Source of the DNA: an uncultured Pantoea sp.
Lineage (GTDB): Bacteria; Pseudomonadota; Gammaproteobacteria; Enterobacterales; Enterobacteriaceae
Direction of reading: 5' to 3'
DNA length: 64,000 nt
NCBI GenBank assembly: GCA_913775175.1
Contig: CAJYKU010000038.1
Coordinates: 27,200 to 91,199, forward strand
The position numbers and the translations under genes are program-made. Below are positions 50,961 to 61,785 of the stretch, piece after piece. Numbering within the stretch: the stretch's first letter is position 1; each line of letters starts with the position of its first letter. The notes beneath the pieces are model-generated. The model was not told the origin of the DNA, made no database searches, and was given only the letters and a program-made list of their open reading frames with translations.

Positions 50961-51015
50961 GGGGATCAATCTGATACACTGCAGACCTCCCTTTTCAGCA
51001 TGAGTGTTGTTTCGC

Positions 51016-51747
51016 ATGTTTGCACACCGCGATCTCTCCAGCCTGAACGATCTTGAGATGCAGGTTTACCGTTTCATCATCAGGCATCCGGATAGCGTCA
51101 GCTATATGACAATCCGCGATCTGGCGACGCGGGCGGGCGTCTCAACCACCACCGTGTTACGCTTTTGTCGAAAAATGCATTGTGATGGCTGGTCGGAGTT
51201 TCGTATCCGCTTTCGTCTGGCGCAGGAGCAGGCAACCCCGCCCACCGCACCTTCCGGGCCAGGTGCGATGCTGAGCTTTTTTAAAAGTATTCACAATGCG
51301 GAGTTTGAGCAGCAAATTGCACAGGCGGCGCAGATGATCCTGCAGGCGGATCATATCTTTTTTATCGGTGCCGGCACCTCTGGCAGCCTGGGCAAATATG
51401 GTGCGCGTTTTTTTTCTAATATTGGCAAGTTCAGTCACCATATTGACGATCCTTACTATCCGGTTACGCCCAGCGTTTATACCAGCGCACTGGCGATCAT
51501 CCTTTCGGTTTCAGGCGAAACCGAAGAGATCCTGCGGTTTGCCAGCCAGTTCAGCCTGAGCCATTGTAAAATTATCGCCATTACTAATCATGACAGCAGT
51601 TCGCTGGCAAAAATGGCGGACTTTACCCTCTCTTATCATGTGCCACAGACCCGGCTTGACGATCGCGTTGATATCACCACCCAGGTGCCCGTGATCTACA
51701 TAATTGAAACGCTGGGTCGCACGCTGGCATCAATGATATCCCACTGA
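51016..51747 (+). CDS. MurR/RpiR-family transcriptional regulator
   Basis: A 243-residue regulator. The N-terminal RpiR HTH domain (SYMTIRDLATRAGVSTTTVLRFCRKM) is followed by a SIS sugar-phosphate-binding domain (DHIFFIGAGTSGSLGKYGARFF, IILSVSGETEEIL). Such proteins sense phosphorylated sugars. It is immediately upstream of bglA in the same direction, so a role in beta-glucoside-6-phosphate control is likely. I chose ATG 51016; an in-frame GTG at 51004 is possible, and neither has a strong ribosome site. E. coli has the unrelated yqfB gene at this place. Confidence 0.9.
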   Translation: MFAHRDLSSLNDLEMQVYRFIIRHPDSVSYMTIRDLATRAGVSTTTVLRFCRKMHCDGWSEFRIRFRLAQEQATPPTAPSGPGAMLSFFKSIHNAEFEQQIAQAAQMILQADHIFFIGAGTSGSLGKYGARFFSNIGKFSHHIDDPYYPVTPSVYTSALAIILSVSGETEEILRFASQFSLSHCKIIAITNHDSSSLAKMADFTLSYHVPQTRLDDRVDITTQVPVIYIIETLGRTLASMISH

Positions 51748-51763
51748 AAACACCCTGTTTTTT

Positions 51764-51808
51764 CGCTGTAACATGTCACCTCTGGCTGGCGGTGTTATAG
51801 CGTGACAT
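51764..51808. promoter_or_regulatory. Nested inverted repeats between the regulator and bglA
   Basis: CGCTGTAAC (51764) pairs with GTTATAGCG (51794; 8 of 9), and ATGTCAC (51773) pairs exactly with GTGACAT (51802). The unit GTAAC-AT-GTCAC at 51768-51779 resembles GTCAC-CC-GTGAC upstream of the regulator gene. A candidate operator for the RpiR-type protein. Confidence 0.35.
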
Positions 51809-51869
51809 TCTTCCGCTGCTTGTTAAACTGCCAGCAATTCTCTTTTCACCGATATGATGATGAGGCTGA

Positions 51870-53312
<1,443 letters not shown>

Positions 53313-53325
53313 GCAGCGGCGCTGA

Positions 53326-54069
53326 TTACAGCCCGCCGGTTACATCCAGGATGCTGCCCGTAACATATGACGCAGCATCACTGGTCAGCCAGAGAATTGC
53401 CTCGGCGATCTCCTCTGGCTGACCGCCACGCCCCAGCGGAATACGCTGCGCTACCCGCTCAACCCGATTTGGCTCGCCACCATCCGCGTGCATCTCAGTC
53501 AGCGTAGAGCCAGGACGCACACCGGTTACCCGGATCCCCTGCTGCGCAACCTCACGCGCCAGGCCTCTGGTCAATGTATCCATCGCCGCTTTTGAAGCAG
53601 CATAATCCACATACTCATCAGGTGCGCCGCTGTGCACGGCACCGGATGAAACATTAACAATAACGCCACCCTGCCCGCCATAAGCGGTACTCATACGCTT
53701 TACCGCTTCACGACAGCAGATAAAAGGCCCGATCACGTTCGTGGCCAGCACGCGTCGAATACGCTCAGCGCGGAGTGCCTCCACCTGACACTGGCTGAAC
53801 AGAATACCTGCATTATTAACAACAACCCGCAGATAACCTGACTGGCGATCCAGCTGCGCAAACAGATTTTCCACCTGCTGTTCATCGGCAATATCTGCCT
53901 GAATTGCACAGGCACTGCCTCCGCGGGCAGCGATCTCTGCGACCAGCTGCTGCGCAGCGTCTTCGCGCTGACGATAGTTAATTACTACCCTATAACCTGC
54001 CTGTGCCAGCAACAGCGAAGTCGCACGCCCTATTCCCCGGCTGCCGCCGGTAACCAGTGCCAGATCCAT
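53326..54069 (-). CDS. ygfF: SDR-family oxidoreductase YgfF
   Basis: Short-chain dehydrogenase/reductase of 247 residues, the same length as E. coli YgfF (annotated as a sugar dehydrogenase). The NAD(P) loop is TGGSRGIGRATSLLLAQAG, NNAGILFSQC is the NNAG motif, catalytic Ser is in VNVSSGAVHSG, and YxxxK is YVDYAASKAAM. The YRVVINYRQRED region with Arg suggests NADPH preference. Start ATG 54069 with GGAG upstream. Substrate unknown. It follows gcvP but is separated from it by an intrinsic terminator. Confidence 0.93.
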   Translation of the reverse strand: MDLALVTGGSRGIGRATSLLLAQAGYRVVINYRQREDAAQQLVAEIAARGGSACAIQADIADEQQVENLFAQLDRQSGYLRVVVNNAGILFSQCQVEALRAERIRRVLATNVIGPFICCREAVKRMSTAYGGQGGVIVNVSSGAVHSGAPDEYVDYAASKAAMDTLTRGLAREVAQQGIRVTGVRPGSTLTEMHADGGEPNRVERVAQRIPLGRGGQPEEIAEAILWLTSDAASYVTGSILDVTGGL

Positions 54070-54080
54070 AGTTCGCTCCA

Positions 54081-54109
54081 AAACAAAAGGACCGCTGAAC
54101 GGTCCTTTT
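54081..54109 (-). terminator. Intrinsic terminator of gcvTHP
   Basis: On the minus strand AAAAGGACCG-TTCAG-CGGTCCTTTT followed by GTTTT. It lies 20 bp after the gcvP stop and just upstream of ygfF. Confidence 0.9.
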
Positions 54110-54129
54110 ACACTCAGGGAAAAATCTCT

Positions 54130-57003
54130 TTACTGATATTCGCTCACTGGCACGCAGGAGCAGAAGACATTGCGATCGCCGAAGACATCATCAAGACGTT
54201 TTACTGTCGGCCAGTATTTATTGGCGCTGCCCGCCGGGAATACCGCCAGTTCACGCGTATAGGGATGGTGCCACTCACCAACCACTTCCATCTGGGTATG
54301 CGGTGCATTTACCAGCGGATTGTCATCCGCAGGCCATTCACCCGCCGCCACACGATCGATCTCCATACGAATTGCCAGCATTGCATCGATAAAGCGATCC
54401 AGCTCGACTTTGCTTTCAGACTCAGTAGGCTCCACCATCAGGGTTCCTGCCACCGGGAAAGACATGGTTGGCGCATGAAATCCGTAATCAATCAGACGCT
54501 TGGCAATATCCAGCTCGCCGATTCCGGTCTGCTCTTTCAGCGGCCGGATATCCAGAATACATTCGTGTGCCACCCGCCCATCTCGTCCGGAATAGAGAAC
54601 AGGGTAGGCGGACTGCAACCGGTGCGCAATATAGTTTGCGTTCAGGATAGCCACCGAGCTTGCCTGCTTCAGCCCCTCTGCGCCCATCATACGAATATAC
54701 ATCCAGCTGATTGGCAGAATCGAGGCGCTGCCAAATGGCGCTGCTGATACCGCTCCCTGCTGCGTCAGCGTACCCTCCATCTGCACCACGCTGTGACCCG
54801 GCACAAAAGGCGCCAGATGCGCTTTTACGCCAATCGGCCCCATGCCCGGTCCGCCGCCGCCGTGCGGAATACAGAAGGTTTTATGCAGGTTCAGATGTGA
54901 CACATCCGCGCCAATATAGCCTGGTGTGGTGATGCCGACCTGCGCGTTCATATTTGCGCCATCCAGGTAGACCTGCCCGCCATATTGATGCACGATTTGA
55001 CACACCTCGCGGATCGTCTCTTCATAGACACCATGTGTAGAGGGATAAGTCACCATAATGCAGGAGAGTGCATCGCCCGCCTGCGCTGCTTTCTCACGCA
55101 GATCGCCCAGATCGATATTCCCCTGTTTATCACAGGCCACGACCACCACTGACATACCTGCCATCTGGGCAGACGCCGGGTTAGTACCGTGCGCAGAAGC
55201 CGGGATCAGGCAGAGGTTACGCTGCCCCTGATTGCGGCTTTCATGATAGCGCCGAATGGCCAGCAGCCCGGCATACTCGCCCTGTGCACCCGAGTTTGGC
55301 TGCATGCAGAGTGCATCATAGCCGGTAAGCTGTACCAGCCATTGTGATAGCTGCTCGATCATCTGCAGATAACCCGCAGCCTGCTCGCCTGGGCAAAATG
55401 GATGCAGTTCAGCAAACTCTGGCCAGGTAATAGGGATCATCTCAGCGGCGGCATTAAGCTTCATGGTACAGGAGCCAAGCGGGATCATCGCCTGATTCAG
55501 TGCCAGATCTTTTTTCTCCAGCGCATGCATATAGCGCATCATCCCGGTTTCGCTGTGATAGCGATTAAACACCGGATGCGTCAGGTAGTCGCTGCGGCGC
55601 TGCTGTGCCGCCGGAATCGCATTGTTATCAGCCGCTACGCGACTATCAAGCTCTTCAATGTGCAGACCGTGATTGTCGCCAAGCAGAATAGCAAACAACG
55701 CCTGCACATCTTCGCGGCTGGTGGTTTCATCCAGCGTGATCCCCACAGCATGGTGGATATCGCTGCGCAGGTTCACGCCAAAACTTAGCGCACGGTTAAG
55801 CACTGCCGCTTTATCAGCAACTTCCACAGTAAGGGTGTCAAACCAGCTGGTATGACGCAATTTGAGTCCTGCCTGCTGCAAACCCGTTGCCAGGATGCTG
55901 GTCAGACGATGAATGCGCGAGGCGATACGCAGCAGCCCCTGCGGGCCGTGATAAACCGCGTAGAGACCAGCGATATTGGCCAGCAGCACCTGCGACGTAC
56001 AGATGTTAGAATTGGCTTTTTCGCGCCGGATATGCTGTTCGCGCGTCTGCATCGCCATGCGCAGCGCAGTGTTACCTGCGGCATCGCGTGAAACACCGAT
56101 AATGCGTCCCGGCATAGAGCGCTTGAACTCATCACGGCTGGCAAAGAAAGCGGCATGTGGGCCGCCATATCCCATTGGCACGCCAAAGCGCTGGGCAGAG
56201 CCAAAGACGATATCCGCTCCCTGCTTACCTGGCGCTTCCAGCAGCAGCAGCGCCATAAAATCAGCGGCTACACTGACTACCACTTTCCGGCTTTTCAGCT
56301 CCGCAATCAGATCGCTGTAATCATGTACCTCACCGGTTGTGCCGACCTGTTGCAGCAGCACGCCAAACAGATCCTGATGCTCAGAGGCTTTTTCCGCACG
56401 ATCGATTATCAGCTCAAAACCAAAGGTTTCTGCACGAGTGCGCACCACATCCAGCGTCTGCGGATGGATATCCTCAGCAATAAAGAATTTGCTGGCGTTT
56501 TTCAGTTTGCTGACGCGTTTTGCCATCGCCATCGCTTCTGCGGCGGCAGTGGCTTCATCCAGCAGCGATGCCGAAGCGACATCCATCCCGGTTAAATCCA
56601 GCGTCAGGGTTTGAAAGTTCAGCAGCGCTTCCAGCCGTCCCTGTGAGACTTCGGGCTGATAAGGCGTATAAGCGGTATACCAGCCAGGATTCTCCAGCAT
56701 ATTACGCAGGATAACCGGCGGCATGATCACCGCACTGTAGCCCATGCCGATCCAGGATTTGTAGCGCTGATTCTGACTGGCAATCGCTTTCAGCTCTGCC
56801 AGCGCCTGCTGCTCGGTAGCGGCGTCTCCGGTTGCGGGCGGCCCTGGCAGCTGAATATCAGCAGGTACAATAGTGCTGATAAGCTCGCTAAGCGACTGTG
56901 CGCCAATCGCCTCCAGCATCGTGGCCTGCTGTGCGGCGGTGGGACCAATATGGCGCTCAATAAATGCACCGTTATGTTCAAGCTGGCTGAGAGTCTGGGT
57001 CAT
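54130..57003 (-). CDS. gcvP: Glycine decarboxylase (P-protein), GcvP
   Basis: PLP enzyme of the glycine cleavage system. It decarboxylates glycine and transfers the aminomethyl group to lipoyl-GcvH. The protein has 957 residues, identical in length to E. coli. Two homologous halves are present: the N-terminal one starts with FIERHIGPT, and the C-terminal catalytic half holds the PLP Lys in [24 protein letters not shown] near residue 706. The last gene of gcvTHP. It is separated from gcvH by 89 bp carrying a terminator-like hairpin. Confidence 0.98.
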   Translation of the reverse strand: MTQTLSQLEHNGAFIERHIGPTAAQQATMLEAIGAQSLSELISTIVPADIQLPGPPATGDAATEQQALAELKAIASQNQRYKSWIGMGYSAVIMPPVILRNMLENPGWYTAYTPYQPEVSQGRLEALLNFQTLTLDLTGMDVASASLLDEATAAAEAMAMAKRVSKLKNASKFFIAEDIHPQTLDVVRTRAETFGFELIIDRAEKASEHQDLFGVLLQQVGTTGEVHDYSDLIAELKSRKVVVSVAADFMALLLLEAPGKQGADIVFGSAQRFGVPMGYGGPHAAFFASRDEFKRSMPGRIIGVSRDAAGNTALRMAMQTREQHIRREKANSNICTSQVLLANIAGLYAVYHGPQGLLRIASRIHRLTSILATGLQQAGLKLRHTSWFDTLTVEVADKAAVLNRALSFGVNLRSDIHHAVGITLDETTSREDVQALFAILLGDNHGLHIEELDSRVAADNNAIPAAQQRRSDYLTHPVFNRYHSETGMMRYMHALEKKDLALNQAMIPLGSCTMKLNAAAEMIPITWPEFAELHPFCPGEQAAGYLQMIEQLSQWLVQLTGYDALCMQPNSGAQGEYAGLLAIRRYHESRNQGQRNLCLIPASAHGTNPASAQMAGMSVVVVACDKQGNIDLGDLREKAAQAGDALSCIMVTYPSTHGVYEETIREVCQIVHQYGGQVYLDGANMNAQVGITTPGYIGADVSHLNLHKTFCIPHGGGGPGMGPIGVKAHLAPFVPGHSVVQMEGTLTQQGAVSAAPFGSASILPISWMYIRMMGAEGLKQASSVAILNANYIAHRLQSAYPVLYSGRDGRVAHECILDIRPLKEQTGIGELDIAKRLIDYGFHAPTMSFPVAGTLMVEPTESESKVELDRFIDAMLAIRMEIDRVAAGEWPADDNPLVNAPHTQMEVVGEWHHPYTRELAVFPAGSANKYWPTVKRLDDVFGDRNVFCSCVPVSEYQ

Positions 57004-57058
57004 TACAGTAAATCCTGCATCGGGCTGGGTTACAAAAACGGCTTAAAATCAGACAGAT

Positions 57059-57085
57059 AAAAAGAGGTGCCGCAGTACGGCACCT
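57059..57085 (-). terminator. Terminator-like hairpin inside the gcvTHP operon, between gcvH and gcvP
   Basis: On the minus strand AGGTGCCG-TACTG-CGGCACCT (8-bp GC-rich stem), then C and five T (57063-57059). It starts 8 bp after the gcvH stop. It has every feature of an intrinsic terminator but lies within an operon. Confidence 0.75.
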
Positions 57086-57092
57086 GAGCAGC

Positions 57093-57479
57093 TTATTCGT
57101 CAATGCTGGCTTTATAGGCATCAGCATCCAGCATTGAGTCGAGCTCTGCCGCATTGCTGGCTTTGATACGGAACAGCCAGCCGTCACCGTAAGGCGCGCT
57201 GTTAACCAGCTCCGGCGAATCGGTCAGCTCATCATTGACAGCGATAATTTCGCCACTCAGTGGCGCATAGATATCAGAAGCGGCTTTAACTGACTCTGCC
57301 ACTGCGCAATCATCCCCAGCAGCGAACGTCGCGCCAACATCAGGCAGATCCACAAACACCATATCACCCAGCAACTCCTGAGCATGTTCGGTGATGCCCA
57401 CGGTAAAAGAGCCATCCTCTTCTTTGCGCACCCACTCGTGGCTGTCACGATACTTCAACGTATTTGGCACATTGCTCAT
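57093..57479 (-). CDS. gcvH: Glycine cleavage system H protein
   Basis: Lipoyl carrier shuttling the aminomethyl group between GcvP, GcvT and Lpd. The protein has 128 residues (E. coli 129). The lipoylation Lys is K65 in [17 protein letters not shown] chose ATG 57479 because AGGAG is 8 bp upstream; an ATG two codons earlier is only 2 bp from the same site. It is 22 bp downstream of gcvT in the operon. Confidence 0.97.
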   Translation of the reverse strand: MSNVPNTLKYRDSHEWVRKEEDGSFTVGITEHAQELLGDMVFVDLPDVGATFAAGDDCAVAESVKAASDIYAPLSGEIIAVNDELTDSPELVNSAPYGDGWLFRIKASNAAELDSMLDADAYKASIDE

Positions 57480-57501
57480 TGCCATCTCTCCTGAAAATTA
57501 G

Positions 57502-58596
57502 CTAAGCGACCGGCTTACCGGCGCGAACAAAAATCGGTCTGGTGACACTGACCGGCATTTCGCGATTGCGGATCTCCACAATGGCTTGCTCACCCACTCC
57601 CGCAGGCACACGCGCCAGCGCAATACTGCAGCCCAGCGTTGGTGAAAAAGAGCCACTGGTAATAATACCCTGCTGCGTGACGCCCTGCTGGTCGGTAAAG
57701 CGTACCGTCTGACCGCCGCGCAATACGCCTTTTTCTGTCATGATCAGGCCGACCAGTTTTTCACTGTTCTGCGTGCGCTGCGCGTCCAGCGCTTCGCGAC
57801 CAATAAAATCGCGATCTGCTGGCTCCCAGCTGATGGTCCAGCCCATATTGGCTGCCAGTGGCGAAACGCTCTCATCCATCTCCTGACCATACAGATTCAT
57901 GCCTGCTTCCAGACGCAGCGTGTCGCGCGCGCCCAGTCCGGCTGGTTTTACGCCTGCTGCCAGCAGCTGCTGCCAGAAAGCCGCCGCGCGAACTGCCGGT
58001 AACGCAATTTCATAGCCCGCTTCACCGGTATAGCCTGTGGTCGCGATAAACAGCTCACCTGCCTGTACGCCATAGAACGGTTTCATATCTGCGACCGCTG
58101 CACGCTGAGCACTGTCTAACAGGGTTTGCACTTTCTGTTGAGCCTGCGGCCCCTGTATAGCAATCATGGCCAGATCGCTGCGCTCTGTGAGTTCAACACC
58201 ATATGCCGTTGCATGCTGCTCAATCCAGGCAAGATCTTTTTCGCGCGTGGCAGAGTTAACCACCAGACGGAAAAAATCGTCCTGCAAAAAATAGACGATC
58301 AAATCATCGATAACGCCACCGGAAGCGTTGAGCATACCGCTGTAGAGTGCCTTGCCGGGCTGTGTCAGTTTTGCGACATCATTTGCCAGCAGGTAGCGCA
58401 GAAACTCGCGAACGCGCGCGCCATGCAGATCAACAATGGTCATATGGGAAACATCAAACATGCCGGCATCGCTGCGTACAGCATGATGCTCATCAATCTG
58501 CGAGCCATAGTGCAGCGGCATCATCCAGCCATGGAAGTCCACCATACGCGCACCACAGCTCTGGTGCTGTTCAAACAGAGGCGTTTGCTGAGTCAT
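57502..58596 (-). CDS. gcvT: Glycine cleavage system aminomethyltransferase (T protein)
   Basis: Transfers the methylene unit from the H-protein arm to tetrahydrofolate and releases ammonia. The protein has 364 residues, as in E. coli. Conserved blocks are [27 protein letters not shown], the folate-site Asp region ([12 protein letters not shown]), [13 protein letters not shown], and [20 protein letters not shown]. Start ATG 58596 with AGGATGG upstream; the frame remains open to about 58659. It is the first gene of gcvTHP and has PurR- and GcvA-like sites upstream. Confidence 0.97.
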   Translation of the reverse strand: MTQQTPLFEQHQSCGARMVDFHGWMMPLHYGSQIDEHHAVRSDAGMFDVSHMTIVDLHGARVREFLRYLLANDVAKLTQPGKALYSGMLNASGGVIDDLIVYFLQDDFFRLVVNSATREKDLAWIEQHATAYGVELTERSDLAMIAIQGPQAQQKVQTLLDSAQRAAVADMKPFYGVQAGELFIATTGYTGEAGYEIALPAVRAAAFWQQLLAAGVKPAGLGARDTLRLEAGMNLYGQEMDESVSPLAANMGWTISWEPADRDFIGREALDAQRTQNSEKLVGLIMTEKGVLRGGQTVRFTDQQGVTQQGIITSGSFSPTLGCSIALARVPAGVGEQAIVEIRNREMPVSVTRPIFVRAGKPVA

Positions 58597-58653
58597 AACC
58601 ATCCTGTAAAAAACCAAGTGAATGTGACGCGTCTGCATCGTGATTTCTGCCCG

Positions 58654-58669
58654 ACGCAAACGTTCTCTT
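58654..58669 (+). promoter_or_regulatory. PurR operator at the gcvT promoter
   Basis: ACGCAAACGTTCTCTT differs at one position from the 16-bp pur box ACGCAAACGTTTNCNT. It lies 58-73 bp upstream of the gcvT start and just downstream of a possible minus-strand -10 (CATAAA). In E. coli PurR represses gcvTHP from a site at the promoter. Confidence 0.8.
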
Positions 58670-58881
58670 TATGTTGACGTTACCACTGAAAACTGTAATT
58701 AACCATAAGCAAAATCAGGGCAAAGTCACACTGCAGCGTTATAGTGCAGCCTCCAGAATGCAGCATAATCCGCTGCTTTTATGTGATTAACCACGCACAA
58801 AGTGCAACTTAGCTAAGCCTGCTCAGCAAAAAAATGGAGCCGCAGGCTAAACCAGATAAATCACCAGGGTGGCATGACACC

Positions 58882-58939
58882 ATTTGCATGAAAATATCTA
58901 ATGCGAAAACGGAGTGAAATTAGAATAAATCAAACGAAG
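58882..58939 (-). promoter_or_regulatory. Candidate upstream GcvA-binding region of gcvTHP
   Basis: CTAAT at 58898-58902 and ATTAG at 58919-58923 face each other in AT-rich DNA, about 230-255 bp upstream of the likely gcvT start of transcription. CTAAT is the GcvA core in E. coli, where sites 2 and 3 lie at about -214 to -271, the same distance. The Lrp-binding zone would lie between this region and the promoter. Confidence 0.5.
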
Positions 58940-58940
58940 C

Positions 58941-59150
58941 ACTCTGCTGGCGCGCTACGCCCCATAACGGTGCACAACAGCGCCAGGGCACGATATAAAG
59001 TGGTAAAAGCGTTGCGCTTTACCAGCGAACAGCATGGAACAAGCACTCAGCAACTGCCCGGTGGTTTTAATTAATAGCCTGATCGACAGTCGTAACAGGT
59101 TATTCACTGCTTAATGGGTAAGCCGTAGGTTTTCAGGAAGTCTGAAGAGG
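58941..59150. other. Non-coding part of the ubiI-gcvT gap with stem-loops
   Basis: No credible gene. CTGGCGC (58947-58953) and GCGCCAG (58980-58986) form one inverted repeat, and TGGTAAAAGCG...CGCTTTACCA (59001-59024, one bulged base) forms a compact hairpin. Neither is followed by a U-run. Function unknown. Confidence 0.5.
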
Positions 59151-59246
59151 CAGTCAGGCAGTCAGGCAGTCAGGCAGTCAGGCAGTCAGACAGTCAGACA
59201 GTCAGACAGATAAGCAGATAAGCAGATAAGCAGATAAGCAGATAAT
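59151..59246. repeat. Tandem array of twelve 8-bp repeats in three sequence blocks
   Basis: Uninterrupted 96-bp array of 8-bp units in register. It contains 4 x CAGTCAGG (59151-59182), 3 x CAGTCAGA (59183-59206), 4 x CAGATAAG (59207-59238) and one CAGATAAT (59239-59246). Each variant is clustered, as expected for growth by slipped-strand duplication with point changes spreading locally. It is located between ubiI and gcvT and not within a gene. Eight is not a multiple of three, so it would not behave as coding sequence. Confidence 0.97.
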
Positions 59247-59265
59247 AAATCAGCTACCAGCAAAG

Positions 59266-59314
59266 CGCCATACAGAGCATTCAGAGTGAAAATTATCGGG
59301 ATGCTCTGCTGGCG
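59266..59314 (-). terminator. Long hairpin after ubiI
   Basis: CAGAGCAT (59273-59280) and ATGCTCTG (59301-59308) are exact complements, extended by CGCCA/TGGCG outside a small internal loop, about 70 bp after the ubiI stop. No U-run follows. It may end the pepP-ubiH-ubiI transcript before the repeat array. Confidence 0.45.
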
Positions 59315-59383
59315 TAAAAGCTGATAGTATCGCTACTGACACCCGGGTCAGAGGCTGGTAAAGCCTGTATCACGCGCTGTCGA

Positions 59384-60586
59384 TTAGCGGATCCACTCAG
59401 GCAGATCGTTCAGCCCCATCGCCTGCTTAAGTAAACGCGGCTTCACGCCGGGCAGAGTATCAGCCATTTTTAAGCCCACATCACGCAGCAGTTTTTTTGC
59501 CGGATGCGTCCCCGCAAACAGCTCCCGAAAACCCTGCATACCCGCCAGCATCATGGCGGCACTATGTTTGCGGCGGCGCTCATAGCGGCGCAGTGAAAGA
59601 TGTTCACCAATATCCCGTCCGGCCTGGTGCAGACGCCGGATTTCGCTAATTAACTCTGCGGCATCCATAAAGCCCAGATTAACGCCCTGACCGGCCAGCG
59701 GATGAATAGTGTGTGCGGCATCACCCGCCAGCGCCAGTCGGTGCGCGGCAAAGTTTCGGGCATAGCGCGCCATCAGCGGAAATGTTTTACGTTCGCTCTC
59801 AACCTGACACAGTCCCAGCCGCATATCAAACGCCACTGAGAGCTGCTGATTGAACAGTTCTGCTGGCATCGACTGGAGTCGTGCCGCCTCCTGGGGGGCC
59901 AGCGACCAGACAATTGAGCAGAGATGCGGATCCTGCATCGGCAGAAACGCCAGAATACCCTCGCCATGAAACACCTGACGTGCAATCGCATCATGCGGCA
60001 TGTCAGTCCGCACGTTTGCCACCAGCGCATGATGCTCATAATCCCAGAAGCTCAGCGGAATATCGGCTTTGTCGCGCAGCCATGAGTTAGCGCCATCGGC
60101 AGCAATCATCAACCGGGCACTCATCATGGTGCCATCCTGCAGTGTAATAAACGCTTCATTGTCGCCAAACGCCACCTGCTGGAGCTGAGCGGCGGTAAAC
60201 AGCGTGATATCACTACACTGACTGGCACGCTGCCACAGCGCGCTATGGATCACATCGTTCTCAATGATATAGCCGAGATGCGACAGCCCCTGCTGTTCAT
60301 CATCAAAGCTGATTGCGCCAAAGCTATCCTGATCCCACACTTCCATACCGTGATAGGCGCTGGCACGCAGCGCAAGGATCGCTGACCAGACATCCAGCTT
60401 CTGCAACAGTCGCTCGCTGGCGGCGTTGATTGCTGATACCCGGATCGATGCGGCGGATGCAGGATCAAACTGCGGCTCTGCCGCCTTCTCAAGCACGGCA
60501 ACGCGCAGACCGCTGCCCTGCAGACCACAGGCCACCGCCAGACCGACCATGCCGCCACCGGCAATTGCCACATCAAATGTTTGCAT
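59384..60586 (-). CDS. ubiI: FAD-dependent hydroxylase UbiI (VisC)
   Basis: Flavin monooxygenase adding the C5 hydroxyl in aerobic ubiquinone synthesis. The protein has 400 residues. The N-terminal FAD motif is DVAIAGGGMVGLAVACGLQG, with AADGANSWLRDKADI (DG motif) and LAGDAAHTIHPLAGQGVNLGFMDAAEL (GD motif). It lies 20 bp after ubiH in the ygfB-pepP-ubiH-ubiI unit. Distinguished from UbiH and UbiF by order and by similarity to E. coli VisC. Confidence 0.95.
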   Translation of the reverse strand: MQTFDVAIAGGGMVGLAVACGLQGSGLRVAVLEKAAEPQFDPASAASIRVSAINAASERLLQKLDVWSAILALRASAYHGMEVWDQDSFGAISFDDEQQGLSHLGYIIENDVIHSALWQRASQCSDITLFTAAQLQQVAFGDNEAFITLQDGTMMSARLMIAADGANSWLRDKADIPLSFWDYEHHALVANVRTDMPHDAIARQVFHGEGILAFLPMQDPHLCSIVWSLAPQEAARLQSMPAELFNQQLSVAFDMRLGLCQVESERKTFPLMARYARNFAAHRLALAGDAAHTIHPLAGQGVNLGFMDAAELISEIRRLHQAGRDIGEHLSLRRYERRRKHSAAMMLAGMQGFRELFAGTHPAKKLLRDVGLKMADTLPGVKPRLLKQAMGLNDLPEWIR

Positions 60587-60606
60587 TGCTGTCCCTTAAT
60601 TCGTGC

Positions 60607-61785
60607 TTAACGCTTTACCCAGCCGAGCGTTCGCGCAGCCAGAGGATGTTGCAGCCACGGCAGGTGATTCATTGTCACCAGCCCAAGATTTCGTCCCGCG
60701 ACCAGCGGTGCATAGTGATTAGCGAAGACTCTTACCAGACCATCAGTTACGCCAATGGTCGCCGCCCGATCGGCCTGACGGCGCGCGGCAAAGTGCTGCA
60801 GTACGGCATAACTGCCGGGATCCTGCTGCTGGCGATACGCCGCTGCCAGCGTTTCCGCTAACGACATCACATCACGCATACCGAGATTAAAACCCTGCCC
60901 GGCAATCGGATGCAGTGTCTGTGCAGCATTACCTACCAGCGCCAGACGATGCGTGACCTGACGATCGGCAATTTGCAGCGCCAGCGGATAGATTTCACGC
61001 TGACCAACCTGCGTAAATCGTCCCAGCCGCCAGCCAAATGCCTGCTGCAATTCATGCAGAAAGGTCGCATCATCCCACGCCCGCACGCTGCTTTCAGCAT
61101 CAGCCGGATGACACCATACCAGCGACATACGGTTACCGGACATCGGCAGCAGCGCCAGCGGCCCATACCGGGTAAAACGCTCAAACGCCTCTCCCTGATG
61201 CGGTCGCTGCGTGGCGACATTGGCGATAATTGCCAGCTGCTGATAATCATCACGCTGCCACTGGATCCCGCAGGAAGCAGCCAGCGCTGAACGTGATCCG
61301 TCAGCTGCGACCAGTAACGCGCCCTCCAGCGTGTCACCGCCTTTCAGTGTTACCTGCACACGTGATGCATCACGTGTGACCCGCTCAACCTGGTCAGGGC
61401 AGCGTAGCGTCACGCCTGGTGCCTGCTGGAGGCGTTTAAACAGCCGCTGCCCGACATCAAACAGCTCTACTACCTGCCCCAGCGCTGCCAGATGATAATC
61501 GTCAGCATAGAGTTCCACCTGGCCGCTATGACCACGATCGGAAACGTGAATATGCGTAATCGGTGTGGCGCAATCCGCCAGCGAACGCCAGAGGTCAATG
61601 GCTGCCAGCTGCTGACAGGTGCCTGCAGCCAGCGCAATTGCCCGGCCGTCAAAGCCTGGATGATTGCGGCCAGTCGGCTCGCTGCGCTCAATCAGCGTCA
61701 CCGGCAGCTTGCCCTGCGTCAGATGAGATATTGCCAGCGCCAGGGTGGCGCCGGTCATGCCACCACCTGCAATCAGAATGGTCAT
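60607..61785 (-). CDS. ubiH: 2-octaprenyl-6-methoxyphenol hydroxylase UbiH
   Basis: FAD monooxygenase for the C1 hydroxylation in ubiquinone synthesis. The protein has 392 residues, as in E. coli. FAD motif IAGGGMTGATLALAI, DG-type AADGSRSALAASCGI, and GD motif LVGNAAQTLHPIAGQGFNLGMRD (Asn in place of Asp, as in E. coli UbiH). Start ATG overlaps the pepP stop as ATGA, so translation is coupled. Confidence 0.96.
   Translation of the reverse strand: MTILIAGGGMTGATLALAISHLTQGKLPVTLIERSEPTGRNHPGFDGRAIALAAGTCQQLAAIDLWRSLADCATPITHIHVSDRGHSGQVELYADDYHLAALGQVVELFDVGQRLFKRLQQAPGVTLRCPDQVERVTRDASRVQVTLKGGDTLEGALLVAADGSRSALAASCGIQWQRDDYQQLAIIANVATQRPHQGEAFERFTRYGPLALLPMSGNRMSLVWCHPADAESSVRAWDDATFLHELQQAFGWRLGRFTQVGQREIYPLALQIADRQVTHRLALVGNAAQTLHPIAGQGFNLGMRDVMSLAETLAAAYRQQQDPGSYAVLQHFAARRQADRAATIGVTDGLVRVFANHYAPLVAGRNLGLVTMNHLPWLQHPLAARTLGWVKR

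Noticed and set aside
59151..59246. Short repeat array as a possible CRISPR
   Set aside because: Units are contiguous 8-mers without spacers, and there are no cas genes in the window.
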